NCBI GenBank assembly: GCA_035510695.1
Contig: DATKGO010000002.1
Span: forward strand, 1-11,627
Length of the DNA stretch: 11,627 nucleotides
Source of the DNA: DAIDHK01 sp035510695
Lineage (GTDB): Bacteria > Patescibacteriota > Microgenomatia > Levybacterales > UBA12049
Direction: 5' to 3'
In this document: positions 5,795-11,389 of the stretch, piece after piece
Layout: each line of letters opens with the position of its first letter
Numbering within the stretch: position 1 is the stretch's first letter
Position numbers and translations under genes: made by a program
Notes under the pieces: generated by a model
Databases searched by the model: none
What the model saw: the letters and a program-made list of their open reading frames with translations, nothing else
What the model was told of the DNA's origin: nothing

Positions 5795-7363
5795 ATGGTG
5801 TTCACAATGAAAACAATAATGGAAGATACAATAACAGTAAATAGAATATCGAGCCAGAGACAAGATGAAGGCTATTCTTTACCACAACAGGAAAAAATGA
5901 ATCGTGAAAAGGCAGAGGGAGAGGGTCGGAGAATCGCCAAAACGTTTAATATAATCGAGTCTGCAAAAGCAAGCGAAAAGAGGGATGACTTCAACGAAAT
6001 GGTGCAATATCTTAAAACCCATCGAAACATACAATACGTATATATCGAAAAGCCGGATCGGTTAACCCGTAACCTAAAAGACGCAACGTTAGCGTATGAC
6101 TTGGTATATAATTTCGGTATCACCTTTATTTTTACCAGAGATAGCTTTATACTGAACAAAGATTCGAATTCTCATGCTAAATTTCAATTTGACATAAAAG
6201 CTGTGCTTGCAAAAAATTACATCGACAACTTATCGGATGAGGTTAAAAAAGGGCAACGAGGCATGCTTGAAGAGGGAAAGTGGCCAGGTGGTGCATCGCC
6301 AACCGGCTATAAAAAAGTTGATAAATTACTTGTGCTTGATGAACCACGGTCGAGTTTTATCATTAAAACTTTCGAACTCTATGCTTCCGGTGCTCATTCA
6401 CTAAAATCTCTTAAAAGAGAACTGGATAAGCAAGGGTTTCGCTCCCAGAATGGCAAACCTCTTACAAGAAGCAATTACTACAATATCTTAACTAACCCCA
6501 TTTACTACGGAACTATGCGTTGGAATGGACATTTATATGAGGGTAAGCACCAGCCGCTTATAAGCAAAATGCTTTTCGATAAGGTACAGGACATGCTGGC
6601 TCGTACAAAGAACGGTGAAATTATACCTGTATACGCAAAACACGATCTTACCTATAAAGGTTTACTGCAATGCGGTGAATGCAAATGCAAAATTACCGGA
6701 GAAGAAAAAACTAAAACTAACAAAGGGAATGGAAAAGTTCACCACTGGACGTACTATCGTTGTACGCATTTTAAACCATGCTCGCAACGAGGCTGTACAC
6801 GAGAAGAAAAAATTGATGAGGAGATTGTGGCTCTATTGAAGACGCTATCGCTTGGTACCCACACGACCGAATGGTTAAAGGATAAACTGAAAGAAAGTCA
6901 TCAGGAAGAAATTCTTTTTAGAGAACAACAGTTACAAAGTTTGAACACTAATCTTTCACAAGTACGAAACAGACTTGATAAGGTTTATGACGATAAATTG
7001 GATAATGTTATAGATGAAGAAACCTATCACCGGAAGCGAGAACAGTTCCTTGCAGAACGAAGTGATATTGAAACACAATTACAAAGACACATGATTGCGG
7101 ATGATAAATATGTTGATTTTGGCTGCTTAGTGTTGGATGTAGCAAATCGAGCCTCGGAAATTTATCAGGTTCGAAACTCAGAGGAAAAACGGTACTTACT
7201 CAACTTTGTATTTTCGAACCTCCTTTTGAAGGATAAAATAGTTAAATTTAGGCTCAAAAGTATCTTCGATACAGTACTTAAGTATCAAGAAAACAAAAAC
7301 GTGCTGTCGAGCCTGGATTCGAACCAGAATAAGCAACTCCAAAGGCTGCTGTCCTACCGTTAG
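5795..7363 (+). CDS. Large serine recombinase (site-specific integrase)
   Basis: 522 residues from ATG 5795. The resolvase domain has VNRISSQRQ with catalytic Ser19 and Arg17, then YSLPQQ, and KPDRLTRN with Arg89 and Arg92, the pair that helps hold the scissile phosphate. The Recombinase domain carries GKWPGGASPTGYK (about 161-173). A zinc ribbon follows with cysteines near 293, 296, 323 and 329-334, then a coiled coil rich in Leu, Gln and Arg (about 370-430). All parts of an active enzyme are present. Such enzymes join attP and attB and need a directionality factor to excise. ATGs at 5807 and 5819 are other possible starts. The last 20 residues are read from the tRNA-Gln gene, so the native C-terminus was probably altered by integration or overlaps the att site. 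Confidence 0.88.
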   Translation: MVFTMKTIMEDTITVNRISSQRQDEGYSLPQQEKMNREKAEGEGRRIAKTFNIIESAKASEKRDDFNEMVQYLKTHRNIQYVYIEKPDRLTRNLKDATLAYDLVYNFGITFIFTRDSFILNKDSNSHAKFQFDIKAVLAKNYIDNLSDEVKKGQRGMLEEGKWPGGASPTGYKKVDKLLVLDEPRSSFIIKTFELYASGAHSLKSLKRELDKQGFRSQNGKPLTRSNYYNILTNPIYYGTMRWNGHLYEGKHQPLISKMLFDKVQDMLARTKNGEIIPVYAKHDLTYKGLLQCGECKCKITGEEKTKTNKGNGKVHHWTYYRCTHFKPCSQRGCTREEKIDEEIVALLKTLSLGTHTTEWLKDKLKESHQEEILFREQQLQSLNTNLSQVRNRLDKVYDDKLDNVIDEETYHRKREQFLAERSDIETQLQRHMIADDKYVDFGCLVLDVANRASEIYQVRNSEEKRYLLNFVFSNLLLKDKIVKFRLKSIFDTVLKYQENKNVLSSLDSNQNKQLQRLLSYR

Positions 7364-7374
7364 ACGACTCGACA
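7304..7374 (-). tRNA. tRNA-Gln (anticodon TTG)
   Basis: A complete 71-base cloverleaf. The acceptor stem is TGTCGAG with CTCGACA (7 pairs, U1-A72 as usual for bacterial Gln). The D arm is GTC with GAC around TAACGGTAG. The anticodon stem is GCAGC with GTTGC around loop CTTTGGA, giving anticodon TTG (CAA codons). The variable loop is four bases. The T arm is TCTGG with CCAGG around TTCGAAT. The discriminator is G, as in Gln tRNAs, and CCA is not encoded. Both neighbouring convergent genes have their stop codons in its D loop. It therefore seems to be transcribed together with the minus-strand gene at 7360-8049. Confidence 0.92.
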
Positions 7375-8049
7375 TTGTGAACATATTCCCTCTATCCATC
7401 CTGTTATTTTTCTATTCAAATCAGTACTTCTTCTTACTCTGATTCTTAATTGCCCTTTATAAGCTACTCCAATATTTCTTCTATTATTGATGAGTTTATG
7501 TTTCTTATAGTATATTCTACCAAATTCACTCACAGGAAATCCAGTTGAGCGAGCCCAATACTGAACTACATCCTTACTATCAACCTTACGATATTCATGG
7601 ATATAAATATCAAATAAGATATCTTGTCTCGGAATTTCTAAACAACTCTCTAACCACTTTAAAAATAGTTTTATCATTAACGGATCAGAATTACTAAAAC
7701 ATACACCTTGATCAACATTATAGTCTTTTTGCTTCGTTCCTTCAGCCCAGTAAAGCATAATTCCCATCAGCCACAAATTTTTTGAATCAATATTAGTAAT
7801 TTCAGACTTTGCCTGTTGCTTTATTCGATTAGTTTTTTCTATTCTTGCTTTTCTCCATGTTTCCCATCCTTTTTTAATAGCTGCTTGTCTTCTTTCTGTT
7901 AAAATATATCGTTGTTTTTTAGGAAGTTCGACATTGCGTAACCACAACGATAATGTTGATTTTGCCACAGGCACTTTTGTCAAAATCTCTGAATAAGATA
8001 ATCCGTATTTTCTTAATATAACTGCTTTATTCTTTAATAACTTTTTCAT
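7360..8049 (-). CDS. HTH protein with LAGLIDADG-endonuclease-like domain
   Basis: 229 residues. The N-terminus is a helix-turn-helix (about 8-40: ILRKYGLSYSEILTKVPVAK, then STLSLWLRN) of the type that reads DNA in resolvases. A basic helical linker follows. The second half has LWLMGIMLYWAEGTK (92-106), close to the LAGLIDADG signature with a conserved acidic residue, then VCFSNSDPLMIKLFLKWL, and ends with STDLNRKITGWIEGI. CPR genomes carry many such HTH/LAGLIDADG-like proteins whose role is unclear: homing endonuclease or captured regulator. The stop TAA (7360-7362) lies in the D loop of tRNA-Gln. A promoter TTGTTT-17-TAAAAT with a leader of about 20 bases is plausible; there is no clear Shine-Dalgarno sequence. 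Confidence 0.75.
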   Translation of the reverse strand: MKKLLKNKAVILRKYGLSYSEILTKVPVAKSTLSLWLRNVELPKKQRYILTERRQAAIKKGWETWRKARIEKTNRIKQQAKSEITNIDSKNLWLMGIMLYWAEGTKQKDYNVDQGVCFSNSDPLMIKLFLKWLESCLEIPRQDILFDIYIHEYRKVDSKDVVQYWARSTGFPVSEFGRIYYKKHKLINNRRNIGVAYKGQLRIRVRRSTDLNRKITGWIEGICSQCRVV

Positions 8050-8122
8050 GAACAGTGAGGTATTGATCTATTTTAATATAATTGAGTTCGATAAACAATA
8101 GGTCTCAAAAATGAAATAACTC

Positions 8123-8157
8123 TGCTATACTAAAATTAATAATCTTGATCGGAGGTG
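8123..8157 (+). promoter_or_regulatory. Promoter and strong Shine-Dalgarno of the broken YbjQ-like gene
   Basis: An extended -10 TGCTATACT (8123-8131) is followed by an unusually strong ribosome site GGAGGTGA (from 8151). Unlike the leaderless genes, this one has a leader of about 25 bases. The best-spaced in-frame codon is ATA at 8164-8166, eight bases after GGAGG. The first in-frame ATG (8188) is 27 or more bases away, too far for this site, and ATG 8174 opens only a four-codon frame that ends TAATG on the next ATG. Confidence 0.5.
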
Positions 8158-8163
8158 ATTACT

Positions 8164-8508
8164 ATAAATACAAATGACACAACTATAATGAAAGTCGTCA
8201 CAACAGAAGAAATTGAAGGATATACAATCAAAGAGACACTTGGATAAGTATTTGGTCTTGTGGTAAGAAGTAGGGGACTCGGAGGCAATATCATGGCCAT
8301 ACTTCGTTCTATTGGCGGTGGAGAAATAAAAGAATATACCGAAATGTTGGAAGATGCGAGACGGCATGCCCTAGATCGCATGGTGAAAAATGCGACGGAT
8401 ATGGGAGCAAACGCGGTAGTACGCATGCAGTTTGACTCTTCGGAACTGGGGACGAGCATGAGTGAAATTGTCGCTTACGGAACAGCGGTTAAAATCCAAA
8501 AAAAGTAA
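8164..8508 (+). pseudogene. YbjQ/UPF0145-family gene with internal stop codon
   Basis: The reading MKVVTTEEIEGYTIKETLG (from 8188) is followed by TAA at 8245-8247 and then continues in the same frame as VFGLVVRSRGLGGNIMAILR, then GGGEIKEYTEMLEDARRHAL, and TDMGANAVVRMQF. This is the full YbjQ (DUF74, pentameric small-protein) pattern: 'T.EI.GY.I.E.LG.VFG.VVR', 'ARR.AL..M...A...GANAVV'. A sense codon such as CAA, AAA or GAA has become TAA. The codon best placed for the Shine-Dalgarno is ATA, perhaps a lost ATG. A shorter protein of 82 residues could start at GTG 8260, but it would lack the first strand. The family function is unknown. A sequencing error remains possible. Confidence 0.75.
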
Positions 8509-8693
8509 TGAAATATTTACGTATTATTCTTTTCATTTACGCTTGTTTGGTTATTTTAGGTGCATTTTTTCTCTTCCACCAGGCCAAAAGCGGCTTGTCT
8601 ATATTTGCTGCAGGATATTTAGTGATAAATGCTTCAATTATTATTGTTGGTTTATTTTTTGAAAGAAAAAGCAGATATAAAACAAAAAACTAA
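8508..8693 (+). CDS. Small membrane protein with two TM helices
   Basis: 61 residues with two hydrophobic helices, about 5-23 (RIILFIYACLVILGAFFLF) and 33-50 (AAGYLVINASIIIVGLFF), and a basic tail ERKSRYKTKN. The ATG overlaps the TAA of the YbjQ-like frame (TAATG), so it relies on translation of that frame. The stop codon upstream in the YbjQ-like gene could therefore lower its expression by polarity unless ribosomes restart at GTG 8260. The family is not recognised. Confidence 0.6.
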   Translation: MKYLRIILFIYACLVILGAFFLFHQAKSGLSIFAAGYLVINASIIIVGLFFERKSRYKTKN

Positions 8694-8820
8694 TACAAAA
8701 GAAGGTTGGCAGAAAACAGGTGAACGATTTACTGATCCAAGCACCGGCAAATTGATGGACGTGCACTATAATCCTAAAACCGGCGAACGAAATTATAAAG
8801 AAACATCTTCAAAAGAATAA
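8629..8820 (+). CDS. Small hydrophilic protein of unknown function
   Basis: Up to 63 residues. The clear part is WQKTGERFTDPSTGKLMDV followed by HYNPKTGERNYKE, a short tandem motif 'TGERF.DP.TGK' / 'NPKTGERNY' that looks like two beta-hairpin turns. It overlaps the preceding membrane gene by 65 bases if ATG 8629 is the start. The hydrophobic first residues may then be only the other reading of that gene's second helix, and TTG at 8659 is a second candidate. The end is 14 bases from the stop of the convergent PEBP gene, with no terminator in between. Confidence 0.5.
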   Translation: MLQLLLLVYFLKEKADIKQKTNTKEGWQKTGERFTDPSTGKLMDVHYNPKTGERNYKETSSKE

Positions 8821-8834
8821 CTTACTAAAAATTA

Positions 8835-9383
8835 TTATTTACTAAACAAGCCAATTAGTTTTGACTGAGCAATAATATGTCCTTCCATGGCTTTGGTTAA
8901 GGTCACTTTATCGACCACACCTTCAATCTCTAACATTTCATCCAACGCGTAAAGCTTAAAATGATAATGATGTGTGCCACTTGGGGGACAGGGACCGGTA
9001 TAACCTGGTTTTCCGGTACCGTTTAAGCCTTCTTTGGCATTGTCAAAAGAAACACCTTGTCCAATACCTTTTTCTGTAGGAAGAATATTATAAAGAACCC
9101 AATGTACAAACGTGCCACCGGGTGCGTCAGGATCATCTACGATCAATGCCAAACTCTTCGCATTCTGTGGAACATCTTCAAACATCAGAGGAGGATTAAT
9201 GTTATCTCCATGACAGGAAAAAACCGTAGGAATTACTTGATTATTAGTGAATGCGGAACTGACAATTTTCATATTGCTTAAATTATTATTTCTACTATAA
9301 ATAAACAATGTAAGAAGTACAACAATACAGATTATGAAAAGTATAATGAACTTTTTCACAAATTGGAACCGCTTTTGATCCAT
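8835..9383 (-). CDS. PEBP-family (YbhB/YbcL-like) protein, membrane anchored
   Basis: 182 residues. A signal anchor or TM helix at about 12-29 (FIILFIICIVVLLTLFIY) puts the domain outside the cell. The PEBP fold is complete: FSCHGDNINPPL (55-66), DPDAPGGTFVHW (84-95) and GPCPPSGTHHYHF (130-142) line the anion pocket, and ALD follows at 146. Bacterial members of the phosphatidylethanolamine-binding/Raf-kinase-inhibitor-like family bind anionic groups but have no settled enzymatic role. It follows the AbiEii gene by about 50 bases on the same strand and could be read from it. TAGCAT, 11 bases before the ATG, is a weak -10 candidate of its own. Confidence 0.88.
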   Translation of the reverse strand: MDQKRFQFVKKFIILFIICIVVLLTLFIYSRNNNLSNMKIVSSAFTNNQVIPTVFSCHGDNINPPLMFEDVPQNAKSLALIVDDPDAPGGTFVHWVLYNILPTEKGIGQGVSFDNAKEGLNGTGKPGYTGPCPPSGTHHYHFKLYALDEMLEIEGVVDKVTLTKAMEGHIIAQSKLIGLFSK

Positions 9384-9433
9384 TTCGCAAAACTCATGCT
9401 AACCTACCAAGCTTCAGACGAGGGAAGAAAAAA

Positions 9434-10060
9434 TTAATCAAAAGAATAGGTTTTTACACTATCAACAATACTTTTTTTTACGTCTTCCCAGTTAAGAGGA
9501 ATGTGTATTCTAGGCATAGGTTGTGTCTCTGCATCTTCAAAATATACTAGCGATTTCAAAATATGCGCATAATTATATTGCACATTTTTATATTTTTCAT
9601 CTAACTTAGAAAACAATTCTTTAAGTGTTGTGTGTTGTAAAATGACATACAGATCAATAAAGTCTTTTTTACTACCCCGCATAGAAATAGTTATCAGTTT
9701 TGTACATGCGATATCAACAACAGATGACAAAGATATATTATTCCAAGGAATTAATTCCTCAAGTAGGTTATAAGGGTAGTGCAAAAACTGTAATTTTACA
9801 CCTTCAATGTATAAATTGAGAGTTCCAGCTTCAATCTGAACATTCTCAAGTTTTCCCACATGCACTAGTTGTTCCTGTAAAACAAGCGGTTTAAAATCAT
9901 TTTTTATAAAAAAATCCAAATCCTCTGATTCCCTATGTCCAAGCAGAAGAGAAAGAGCCGTTCCACCACTCAGATAAAAATCATGAAGCAATGATAAATC
10001 TTTAATCTTTTCAAGAATATCCTTCGTCGCAGAGGGGATGGTGTTGATATAAAACTGCAT
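9434..10060 (-). CDS. AbiEii/AbiGii-type nucleotidyltransferase toxin
   Basis: 208 residues. The nucleotidyltransferase core shows GGTAL (32-36) and HRESEDLDF (42-50), the 'GG(T/S)...R.S.DLDf' motif whose two aspartates (47, 49) bind metal. IACTKLI (117-123, Lys121), Arg128 and KKDFIDLY (131-138) complete the AbiEii pattern. Known members (AbiEii, MenT) transfer nucleotides to targets such as tRNA acceptor ends and stop growth or phage development. All motifs are intact, so the enzyme is probably active. It follows a 78-residue gene with a six-base gap, the usual antitoxin-toxin order, although the partner lacks the AbiEi winged helix. Confidence 0.85.
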   Translation of the reverse strand: MQFYINTIPSATKDILEKIKDLSLLHDFYLSGGTALSLLLGHRESEDLDFFIKNDFKPLVLQEQLVHVGKLENVQIEAGTLNLYIEGVKLQFLHYPYNLLEELIPWNNISLSSVVDIACTKLITISMRGSKKDFIDLYVILQHTTLKELFSKLDEKYKNVQYNYAHILKSLVYFEDAETQPMPRIHIPLNWEDVKKSIVDSVKTYSFD

Positions 10061-10066
10061 ATCACT

Positions 10067-10303
10067 TTAGGATAAATAAATCTGCCAAAAATTACCTGAC
10101 TTTTTACTCAATTTAACAGTTGATAGAAAAGTTAATATAGTTTGTTTATTTATTACTGAGAACAGCCATTTAAGAGCCTTATCGTCTCCATTTTCTAGGA
10201 GGGTTTGTATTATATATTTTTGGTTGTCGTTTATATTAATCTGGCTAAAATCATCTCCCCAGAAGTATTGCTTGAGAAAAGAAGGAATAGATTGCTTTTC
10301 CAT
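10067..10303 (-). CDS. Small AbiEii partner (probable antitoxin, DUF6922-like)
   Basis: 78 residues: IPSFLKQYFWGDDFSQIN, then a helix KYIIQTLLENGDDKALKWLF, and a C-terminal LSKKSGNFWQIYL. From memory this resembles the DUF6922-type proteins ('FLk.YFWd.Df..ld......I..rlLe.Gd..a..wl', 'LSkkt.nFW') often found directly before AbiEii genes. The name should be checked. It has no winged helix, unlike the canonical AbiEi antitoxin. The -10 box six bases before its ATG makes it the first gene of the pair's transcript, and its product may be the regulator or neutraliser. Confidence 0.7.
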   Translation of the reverse strand: MEKQSIPSFLKQYFWGDDFSQININDNQKYIIQTLLENGDDKALKWLFSVINKQTILTFLSTVKLSKKSGNFWQIYLS

Positions 10304-10309
10304 ACTCTA

Positions 10310-10315
10310 ATTATA
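10310..10315 (-). promoter_or_regulatory. -10 box of the AbiE-like operon
   Basis: The minus strand has a perfect TATAAT whose last base lies exactly six bases before the ATG at 10301-10303. There is no good -35 (GTGCAA is the best at 17 bases). It predicts a leaderless mRNA for the antitoxin candidate. Confidence 0.55.
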
Positions 10316-10350
10316 TCGTATTTTTGCGAGGATTGCACACAACATTTAAG

Positions 10351-10370
10351 TTCGATTCCCGTCTCCTTCT
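10351..10370 (+). other. tRNA 3'-end fragment (possible attachment-site scar)
   Basis: The bases read TTCGATT (T loop), CCCGT (3' half of a T stem), CTCCTTC (3' half of an acceptor stem) and a T where the discriminator would be. The bases before it (ACATTTAAG) do not pair with the T stem, and no D or anticodon arm lies upstream. It is a tail without a body. Integrases that insert in tRNA genes leave such a tail at the far end of the element. The parent tRNA would begin GAAGGAG and is not in this window. Confidence 0.4.
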
Positions 10371-10447
10371 TCGTCAATTGAGGTATGATTATATGAGAAG
10401 AATTATTCACTCTACTCGAAAAAAAGGTTTAATTGTTGAGAATCAAT

Positions 10448-10472
10448 AAAAAACCAGCTTGTATTGAGCTGG
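10448..10472 (-). terminator. Intrinsic terminator, minus strand
   Basis: On the minus strand CCAGCT-N7-AGCTGG is followed directly by six T's (10453 down to 10448), a textbook intrinsic terminator. A second hairpin CCGGA-N5-TCCGG (10477-10491) stands just before it. No recognised minus-strand gene ends here. Confidence 0.6.
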
Positions 10473-10537
10473 AAACCCGGAGTAAGTCCGGCTAATCCTA
10501 GTCCTTGTTGAACACCCTCCATGCGGTAGGTTTTCAG
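10448..10537 (-). ncRNA. Candidate small RNA of about 90 bases
   Basis: A minus-strand TATAAT at 10544-10549, with no strong -35, would start transcription near 10537. The transcript would end at the terminator at 10448. The RNA would carry two 3' hairpins, CCGGA/TCCGG and the terminator stem. A minus-strand open frame of 63 codons (10412-10603, TTG start) covers the same bases, but it runs through the terminator and resembles nothing I know. I infer an RNA gene rather than a protein; an antisense or riboregulatory role is unproven. Confidence 0.35.
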
Positions 10538-10592
10538 ATCGTCATTATAATAGAATATAACACTGTATATGTTAAGCTGAGCTTGAGTTTGA

Positions 10593-10727
10593 TGCGAGTT
10601 CAATGTTAATAACTTTACGAAGCTAAGTTTTGCATTGGGAGCGGGGAATGCAAATTATTCCGAACTCTTTTTGACTGAAATACTGGCACATTTTACCCGT
10701 TTAATGAGGATTTATGTAGATTTATAA
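10593..10727 (+). pseudogene. Gene remnant, copy A of a repeated coding fragment
   Basis: An open frame without a proper start reads NNFTKLSFALGAGNANYSE and ends at TAA 10725-10727. It matches copy B at 11390-11581, where the peptide is NNVRLISAFGAGNPNYSE. In the best 33 bases (10632-10664) 29 agree, and three of the four changes fall in third codon positions, which suggests descent from a coding gene. The family is not recognised. No ATG or RBS is in frame, so it is called a remnant. Confidence 0.4.
10632..10674 (+). repeat. Diverged direct repeat flanking the toxin-antitoxin pair (copy A)
   Basis: Copy A starts GCATTGGGAGCGGGGAATGC; copy B lies at 11414-11457. 29 of the first 33 bases match, and both end TTTTTGA. 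Each copy also contains an inverted repeat, though in different registers: TTTGCATT/AATGCAAA in A and ATTTGGA/TCCAAAT in B. Confidence 0.6.
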
Positions 10728-10749
10728 GACTACAAAATGCTTTTGGATA

Positions 10750-10777
10750 TTGACAAAAAATATCAAAACACTATAAT
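10750..10777 (+). promoter_or_regulatory. Consensus promoter of the RelB/YafQ-type operon
   Basis: A perfect TTGACA (10750-10755), 16-base spacer and perfect TATAAT (10772-10777) stand six bases before the ATG at 10784. This is the strongest promoter in the window and predicts a leaderless antitoxin mRNA. RelB-type proteins usually repress their own promoter, but no clear operator dyad is visible. Confidence 0.75.
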
Positions 10778-10783
10778 AATAAT

Positions 10784-11074
10784 ATGAATAAGACAATTTT
10801 ACAAATCCCCATGACAACCCAATTGAAAAATAATGCAGAATCAATTGCATCTGAACAGGGTTTTTCTTCACTACAGGAAGTAGTAAGAGTATTCTTGACA
10901 AAGTTTGCTGCAAAAAAAGTCGAGATTACTTGGCAAGAACCCATTTATCTTTCTGAACATAATGAAAAGCGTTATATAGATATGTCAGAAGATTTTAAAA
11001 ATAACAAAAATGTATATAGTGTTAATAGCGTTACTGACCTAGTTAAAGAACTCAATGAAAATAAAGTATCATAA
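10784..11074 (+). CDS. RelB/DinJ-like antitoxin
   Basis: 96 residues. The N-terminal 45 look like a ribbon-helix-helix dimer domain: strand KTILQIPM, helix TTQLKNNAESIASEQG, turn FSS, helix LQEVVRVFLTKFAAKK. An extended acidic tail follows (LSEHNEKRYIDMSEDFKNNK, then TDLVKELNENK), the part that normally wraps the toxin. It precedes and overlaps the toxin gene by 20 bases, the usual order and coupling. The start is fixed by the consensus promoter six bases upstream. Confidence 0.8.
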   Translation: MNKTILQIPMTTQLKNNAESIASEQGFSSLQEVVRVFLTKFAAKKVEITWQEPIYLSEHNEKRYIDMSEDFKNNKNVYSVNSVTDLVKELNENKVS

Positions 11075-11318
11075 AGATTTTGTTAAAAATTACAAAAAAA
11101 GAATAGCTCCACAACCGAAATTAGTAAAGTTATTTGAAAAGCAATTAGATAAATTTCTGTTAAACCCTCATGACTCCACACTACGTGATCATAAACTTTC
11201 TGGAAAAAAGAAAAGCTTTAGAGCTTTCTCTATAGCCGGAGACCTAAGAGTAGTGTATATGATTGTCGAAAATGAATTATGGCTATATGATATTGGATCC
11301 CACAATCAAGTTTATTAG
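11055..11318 (+). CDS. YafQ/RelE-type mRNA interferase toxin
   Basis: 87 residues with the YafQ-like RelE layout: YHKDFVKNYKKR at the start, DHKLSGKKKSFRAFSI (45-60, His46 and Arg56), AGDLRVVYMI (Arg65, Tyr68) and the closing LYDIGSHNQVY with His83. The positions match the catalytic His/Asp/His set of YafQ-type enzymes, which cut mRNA in the ribosomal A site. His46, Asp63 and His83 are present, so activity is plausible. The length is typical (about 85-95). A cognate antitoxin lies directly upstream. Confidence 0.85.
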   Translation: MKIKYHKDFVKNYKKRIAPQPKLVKLFEKQLDKFLLNPHDSTLRDHKLSGKKKSFRAFSIAGDLRVVYMIVENELWLYDIGSHNQVY

Positions 11319-11342
11319 AGTTCTATTCTCATCTTTACAAAA

Positions 11343-11364
11343 GAGATTTACGTACGTAAATCTC
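11343..11364 (+). repeat. Perfect 22-base palindrome after the toxin gene
   Basis: The half-site GAGATTTACGT is followed at once by its exact reverse complement. It lies 25 bases after the toxin stop. As RNA it could fold to about nine pairs with a four-base loop, but no T-run follows, so it is not a normal intrinsic terminator. A dimer binding site is an alternative. Confidence 0.7.
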
Positions 11365-11389
11365 AATCGGTATGGAGAGTTCGATGTAG

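Larger units (their letters stand above)
2049..7303 (+). mobile_element. Integrative element ending at tRNA-Gln (left end uncertain)
   Basis: Eight plus-strand genes run from the XRE repressor to the serine recombinase with little space between them: regulator, small accessory proteins, terminase-like DNA-binding protein, replication-type ATPase, recombinase. The right end is set by the tRNA gene, into whose 3' end the recombinase reading frame runs. I looked for a copy of the tRNA 3' sequence on the left to mark the other attachment site and found none longer than 7-8 bases, so the left limit is only the first plus-strand gene. Serine recombinases may leave very short core repeats. There are no conjugation or capsid genes, so it would need a helper or move only within the chromosome. 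Confidence 0.55.

Noticed and set aside
8125..8459. Two minus-strand open frames opposite the YbjQ-like gene.
   Set aside because: The plus strand shows clear family motifs; the minus frames are shadows with no recognisable domains.
10394..10450. An 18-codon plus-strand frame (MRRIIHSTRKKGLIVENQ) before the two hairpins, possibly a leader peptide.
   Set aside because: There is no RBS, no regulatory codon run, and the hairpins act as a terminator only on the other strand.
10412..10603. A 63-codon minus-strand open frame.
   Set aside because: It starts at TTG without an RBS, crosses an intrinsic terminator with six T's, and resembles no family I know.
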